Source: Microcoleus sp. FACHB-DQ6
GTDB taxonomy: Bacteria > Cyanobacteriota > Cyanobacteriia > Cyanobacteriales > Microcoleaceae
Length of the DNA: 45,819 nt
Assembly (NCBI GenBank): GCA_014695175.1
Contig: JACJNV010000148.1
Location: 1-45,819 of the forward strand
Direction of reading: 5' to 3'
The position numbers and the translations under genes are program-made. A model generated the notes under the pieces. The model was not told where the DNA came from. It saw only the letters and a list, made by a program, of their open reading frames with translations, and did not search any database. Shown piece by piece: positions 42,310 to 45,819 of this stretch (its first letter is position 1; each line of letters starts with the position of its first letter).

Positions 42310-42371
42310 ATTTTTTTATCTTTTCTCACACTTGATGGAACTGCGGGCGAGCGATCTAATTCGATGAATAC

Positions 42372-43760
42372 TTATGCACTTACCGCAACTAACTCCTCAA
42401 TCTCCAGAGCTTTTGTTGGCAATTTCGCTGTCAATACTTCTGTGCCCCCTTCGCGGACAAGTATATCATCTTCAATCCTGATTCCCCGCACGTCTGCGAA
42501 TTTTTCCAACTCGTCCCACTTAACAAAATTTTTATATTTGGCACGATTTTCAGAGTTATTCAAAATTGCCGGAACTTGATAAAATCCAGGTTCGATCGAT
42601 ACCAGCATTCCCGGACGCAAAACTCGATTCAACCGCAAAAATCCCAACCCAAACCGACTGCTTCTTGTTCTTCCTTCTTGATAGCCAGCCAAATCTCCTA
42701 AATCTTCCATATCGTGAACATCCAAACCAATTAGATGTCCGATACCGTGCACAAAAAATAGCGCGTGAGCGTCCATCTCTACCAAATCTTCAACATTGCC
42801 CCGCAAGATGCCCAAATCAACCAATCCTTCCGCCATAATCCGAGCAGCTAATAGATGAATATCTTGATATTCCACGCCAGGACTAATTCTCTCAATACAA
42901 GCATCGTGCGCTGCCAAAACTACATCATAAATCGCTCTTTGAGTCGGAGAAAACTTGCCAGAAACCGGCCAAGTGCGAGTCACATCCGCCGCCCATCCCG
43001 TTGATGTTTCTGCACCGACATCTGCTAACAGCAAATCTCCTGTTTGTAGGGAATTGTGATAATGTTCGCTGTGCAAAACTTCTCCATGTACTGTAACGAT
43101 ACTGGGATAGGCATAGGTCATATTTTTGGAGATGATGACACTTTCCATTGCAGCGCGCACCCCTGCTTCAATTTGAGCATTTCGAGTTGCCGCCATCCCC
43201 GCTTTGTGAGCTTCTACAGTAACAGCCGCAGCTTGACGCAATTCGGCCAAACTGCCTGCATCGTGGCTCAGGCGCAGAGATACGATCGCCTGAGTTAATT
43301 CTAGGTCGATTCCGGTTGGCGAGTTGGGCCGTGCAAGAGGGCGATCCAGAATTTGAGACTGTTGCAACTGAGTCCAAGAATCCTGAACGGCAATCGTTGC
43401 TGCATTTGTCGCTCGGGCTTTCAATTCGGCCATTGGAAAAGCAGCATCAGCCCCTATTAGTTCGGCAATTTCTGCTCTTTTCGGCATTTCTCCGTGCCAA
43501 AGCGTGCTGCTAGCAGGTGCCTCATCTAAGAACAATTCTAATTTGCCCGATTCTAAGCGAAGGGCAGCATTTTCTAAGGGCAAACCAGCAAAATATAGAA
43601 AGTGACTGCTGGCACGAAAGGGATAAGTAAGTGCCGGATAATTGCGAGGAATGCTGCGGCCAGACCAGAGAATTACCGGAAAATTAATTAAACTGGCCAG
43701 TTTTTGCCGCCGTTGCTGTAAAGTATTAGTTAACAAATCATAACCTTCTGTAATTTTCAT
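42372..43760 (-). CDS. Xaa-Pro aminopeptidase, M24B family (PepP-like)
   Basis: The 462-residue product has an N-terminal domain with RKxxL-type QQRRQKLASLINFPVILWSG, and the pita-bread metallopeptidase domain. The five metal ligands are all visible: D247 (LLLADVGAE), D259 (AADVTRTWP), H342 (HGIGHLIGLDVHD), E390 (SIEPGFY) and E430 (RIEDDILV). It removes an N-terminal residue preceding proline. The length is standard for the family. The start ATG 43760 places the usual N-terminal domain in frame. Confidence 0.95.
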   Translation of the reverse strand: MKITEGYDLLTNTLQQRRQKLASLINFPVILWSGRSIPRNYPALTYPFRASSHFLYFAGLPLENAALRLESGKLELFLDEAPASSTLWHGEMPKRAEIAELIGADAAFPMAELKARATNAATIAVQDSWTQLQQSQILDRPLARPNSPTGIDLELTQAIVSLRLSHDAGSLAELRQAAAVTVEAHKAGMAATRNAQIEAGVRAAMESVIISKNMTYAYPSIVTVHGEVLHSEHYHNSLQTGDLLLADVGAETSTGWAADVTRTWPVSGKFSPTQRAIYDVVLAAHDACIERISPGVEYQDIHLLAARIMAEGLVDLGILRGNVEDLVEMDAHALFFVHGIGHLIGLDVHDMEDLGDLAGYQEGRTRSSRFGLGFLRLNRVLRPGMLVSIEPGFYQVPAILNNSENRAKYKNFVKWDELEKFADVRGIRIEDDILVREGGTEVLTAKLPTKALEIEELVAVSA

Positions 43761-44157
43761 GGGTAAAAACTGATAAGTTTGAGTTTGGTTTGCAGTCAGC
43801 GGGAAGTTTTTGCATTCTCGGCATTAAAGCACTAAAATTCAGACTGCCAAATTGGCAGACATTTTTGAGAAAACTCTCATATTTATCTGATTTTTTGCTA
43901 GCATTTATAGGCTGTCTTTTTTATAGTCTTTGTCGTCATCGCCGGGATGATTTGGTTAAGCAGTAAGCCTGAGCCACAGACAGGAAAAACAGGCTGAAAG
44001 TGCTACTTTGCAAGCAATTAGCAGAAATGTCACAACACCTGCAATTAATCAAATTCCTCGATCGCGTTTTTGTTGATTGGGTGACGTGATCGATCGCCTA
44101 TAATTGACGGTTCGATCTTTTAGAGTTTAAATTATAAGTAAAATTAACTGAAAAAAC
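43761..44157. other. Gene-free stretch of about 397 bases
   Basis: Divergent promoter region between the aminopeptidase and the DUF4332 gene. A short hairpin TGAGAAAACTCTCA (43867-43880) and the promoter-like block at 44104-44132 are the only structures seen. Confidence 0.45.
44104..44132 (+). promoter_or_regulatory. Possible sigma70-type promoter for the DUF4332 gene
   Basis: TTGACG (44104-44109) is followed after 17 bases by TTAAAT (44127-44132), 25 bases before the ATG at 44158. The match is moderate and untested. Confidence 0.35.
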
Positions 44158-44601
44158 ATGAAAATTTCTCATAAAGCTCCTCAAACTTCTGTGCAAGTAC
44201 GCGATTGGCCGATCGCAGACTTACCGGGATTGAGCAAGGAAAACCAATCTCAACTAGAAGAGTGCAGCATCACCACAACCGGACAACTAATTCGCATGAC
44301 GAAAACGCAGGCGGCGAAAGTGTTGCTAGCCAATCAATTACAGATTAACATTCAATATGTTAATAAATGGGTAGCGATGGCAAATTTGGCTCGAATTCCG
44401 AGTGTAGGCTGTCAATATTGCGGGTTGTTACTTCACGCCGGCGTTGCTTCTCCGGCTCAATTGGCTCAAATGCCCGTGGAGAGATTGCACCAACAAGTTT
44501 TAAGGCTGCACGTAGCGACAATGCAGCGCAATGACTTGACTCCTTCAGTCGATCGCGTGCAAAAATGGGTTCAACAAGCTAGATTAGTCAGTAGTCATTA
44601 G
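44158..44601 (+). CDS. DUF4332 domain protein
   Basis: The 147-residue product has two helical blocks of helix-hairpin-helix type. The first is LPGLSKENQSQLEECSIT then TTGQLIRMT. The second is RIPSVGCQYCGLLLHAGVAS then PAQLAQMP and HQQVLRLH. The pattern LPGL/RIPSVG...LL..G is characteristic of DUF4332. The fold is related to DNA-binding HhH motifs, so nucleic-acid binding is possible, but no function is established. Its last codons run into the GTCATTAG short repeats. Confidence 0.8.
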   Translation: MKISHKAPQTSVQVRDWPIADLPGLSKENQSQLEECSITTTGQLIRMTKTQAAKVLLANQLQINIQYVNKWVAMANLARIPSVGCQYCGLLLHAGVASPAQLAQMPVERLHQQVLRLHVATMQRNDLTPSVDRVQKWVQQARLVSSH

Positions 44602-44690
44602 TCATTAGTTAGTAGTCAGTTGTCAGTTGTCAGTTGTTAGTTGTTATTAGCAAACAGTCAACAGTCAACAGTCAACAGTCAACAGTCAAC
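44597..44690. repeat. GTCAGTT and CAGTCAA heptanucleotide tandem repeats
   Basis: GTCAGTT units (from about 44617) are followed by five exact CAGTCAA units at 44655-44689. The tract begins inside the stop region of the DUF4332 gene and ends ten bases before the next ATG. An upstream frame for the next gene (44641) is produced by reading through it. Confidence 0.75.
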
Positions 44691-44700
44691 AATCATTATT

Positions 44701-45060
44701 ATGTCAATTCAAGTTTACGGAATCCCGAACTGCGGCACCTGTAAAAAAGCTTTGCAGTGGCTCAAAGATAGCGATGTTAATTACGAGTTCATTAACACCA
44801 AAGAACAGCCACCGGCTCGCGAAACAATTCAAAGCTGGGTAGCTGCTTTGGGTTTTCAACCCATGCGAAATACTTCCGGTCAATCTTACCGCGCTTTGGG
44901 CGACGACAAGAAAAATTGGACGAGCGAACAGTGGGTGGAGGCTTTTGCTAAGGATGCGATGCTGCTGAAACGTCCTCTTTTCGTTAAAGATGGAACGGCT
45001 GTTTTAGTAGGTTTCAAAGAAGACGCAATTAGAGAAAAATTGGGGCTTTCAAAGGGCTGA
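44701..45060 (+). CDS. Spx/MgsR/ArsC-family protein
   Basis: The 119-residue product has the thioredoxin-like start IQVYGIPNCGTCKKALQWL with the C11xxC14 pair, EFINTKEQPPA and the C-terminal RPLFVKDGTAVLVGFKEDAI. This is the YffB/Spx/arsenate reductase-like family, in which the first cysteine is the reactive one. Whether it reduces arsenate, glutathionylated protein or acts as a redox regulator cannot be told, and no ars genes are near. ATG 44701 is preferred to 44641, because the intervening codons are a repeat tract. Confidence 0.9.
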   Translation: MSIQVYGIPNCGTCKKALQWLKDSDVNYEFINTKEQPPARETIQSWVAALGFQPMRNTSGQSYRALGDDKKNWTSEQWVEAFAKDAMLLKRPLFVKDGTAVLVGFKEDAIREKLGLSKG

Positions 45061-45062
45061 GT

Positions 45063-45491
45063 TCAGCCTGTTGTTCGCCGCAAAAACTTAAGTTCGCCCA
45101 TATCATCCGAGAAACCCCAACGCTCGTAAAACGGCATCATGTTCGGCAAACAATTAAGATAAAAATGCTCGACACCTTGCAGTTCGGGATGAGTTAAAAC
45201 TGCATCCATCAACTTCGCACCCAGTCCCATCTTTCTGTGTGTCGGCTTGATAATGACATCAAAAATCATGGCTCTGTATACGAAATCGGTAAGGACGCGG
45301 GTAATGCCAATTAGTCGATCGCTCTCATCGACAAAACCAATGATAACATCAGTCGCCGCCAGCATTTTCACGACATCCTCCCGCGTCCGCTTGTCGCTCC
45401 AAAACTCGTTTTTGTACAAATCCATCAAGTCGGAAACCTGGCTGTCATTCAAAGTTTCGACAATTCGGTAGTTATCCATTTTATCGGTCAT
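45063..45491 (-). CDS. GNAT-family N-acetyltransferase
   Basis: The 142-residue product has the GNAT fold: LMDLYKNEFWSDKRTREDVV, IIGFVDESDRLIGITRV (strand 2-4), the acetyl-CoA phosphate-binding stretch VIIKPTHRKMGLGAKLMDAVL with the R/QxxGxG/A-type loop RKMGLG, and the C-terminal MMPFYERWGFSDD. The acceptor is unknown. Two ATGs, at 45491 and 45479, are possible; the first overlaps the ABC gene by 11 bases and the second starts just after its stop codon. The gene follows the ABC gene and is probably cotranscribed with it. Confidence 0.88.
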   Translation of the reverse strand: MTDKMDNYRIVETLNDSQVSDLMDLYKNEFWSDKRTREDVVKMLAATDVIIGFVDESDRLIGITRVLTDFVYRAMIFDVIIKPTHRKMGLGAKLMDAVLTHPELQGVEHFYLNCLPNMMPFYERWGFSDDMGELKFLRRTTG

Positions 45492-45819
45492 ACTCTACTT
45501 TACCGTAATCTAGTTTAATTGCGCGATCGGCTAAATCAAAATAGCGATCGTCGTGACTAATCACAAACACCGTTTTCCCCCGCCGCTTCAACTCCGGTAG
45601 CAACTGCTTGTAAAAAATATCCCGAAAAAACGGGTCTTGATCCGAAGCCCATTCATCAAACAAATAAATCGGTCTATCTTCCAAATACGCCGTCAGCAAA
45701 GCCAGCCGCTTTCGCTGTCCCTGAGACAAAGCCGTAGTTGACAAAACTCCATCTTTCACCTGAACTTTATTTTCCAAATGAAACTCGCGCAAATATTCAG
45801 CAGCCTGCTTGTCCAAATC
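45481..45819 (-). CDS. Cyclic-peptide-type ABC exporter, C-terminal part (cut by window edge)
   Basis: The frame is open to the right edge. The visible 112 residues carry the ABC signature LSQGQRKRLALL, Walker B IYLFDEWASDQDP and the H-loop VISHDDRYFDLADRAIKLDYG. The SQGQRKRLALLTAYLEDRP and DEWASDQDPxFRxxFY phrases are typical of the PvdE/SyrD-like cyclic-peptide exporter group, which fuse a membrane domain to this ATPase. Most of the gene lies outside the window, so its partners and cargo cannot be seen. It is followed by the GNAT gene with an 11-base overlap. Confidence 0.85.
   Translation of the reverse strand, partial: DLDKQAAEYLREFHLENKVQVKDGVLSTTALSQGQRKRLALLTAYLEDRPIYLFDEWASDQDPFFRDIFYKQLLPELKRRGKTVFVISHDDRYFDLADRAIKLDYGKVEYDR

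Overview
The window reads as chromosomal DNA from a filamentous cyanobacterium, most likely of the Oscillatoria/Microcoleus/Phormidium type. The basis is the very high frequency of the HIP1 octamer GCGATCGC, many short heptanucleotide tandem repeats and dispersed palindromes between genes, and protein families typical of cyanobacteria (a multi-PAS hybrid kinase, an FGE-fold protein with a HEAT-like N-terminus, DUF4332, GAF-PAS adenylate cyclase). No species is claimed, and no rRNA, tRNA or CRISPR array was recognised.

Region by region. 1-300: the first 20 codons of an IS1-type transposase run off the left edge, followed by a strong intrinsic terminator. 306-3143: minus-strand MgtC-like membrane protein, an exported protein with a glycine-rich segment, a BadF-type sugar kinase and a zinc-ribbon membrane protein. 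3359-4551: a phasin-like protein and an exported FKBP isomerase. 4992-6942: dnaB and rplI. 7212-12311: one very large hybrid histidine kinase with about ten PAS domains.

12931-29218 is a glycan island of roughly 16 kb. It holds a GT8 enzyme, galE, a GT11-like and a GT8-like enzyme, two GT4 enzymes, an MsbA/HepA-type ABC exporter, a GT10-like enzyme, a HEAT+FGE-fold protein, three tandem paralogues of a GT8-like cyanobacterial family, and a second sugar-nucleotide epimerase. gloB and a small conserved ORF interrupt it. The genes together could make, decorate and export a surface glycan or glycolipid: galE and the SDR supply nucleotide sugars, the GTs assemble the chain, and the ABC protein flips or exports it. 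A DegT/DnrJ sugar aminotransferase at 32 kb could contribute an amino sugar.

29398-34144: a small membrane protein, an ABC1/UbiB kinase, the aminotransferase and a FetB-like permease. 34307-36212: two overlapping minus-strand genes, an OLD-like ATPase and a small protein with TOPRIM-like acidic motifs. This is the best candidate for an uncharacterised defence-type module. 36531-43760: a TPR/coiled-coil membrane protein, a nitroreductase, a GntR regulator, a GAF-PAS adenylate cyclase and an M24B aminopeptidase. 44158-45819: a DUF4332 protein, an Spx/ArsC-like protein, a GNAT acetyltransferase and the C-terminal part of a cyclic-peptide-type ABC exporter cut by the right edge.

The items most worth following are the ATPase/TOPRIM-like pair, the FGE-fold protein whose C-terminus looks like a diversity-generating-retroelement target, the ABC exporter carrying a histidine-less HisKA-like tail, and the triplicated GT8-like genes.
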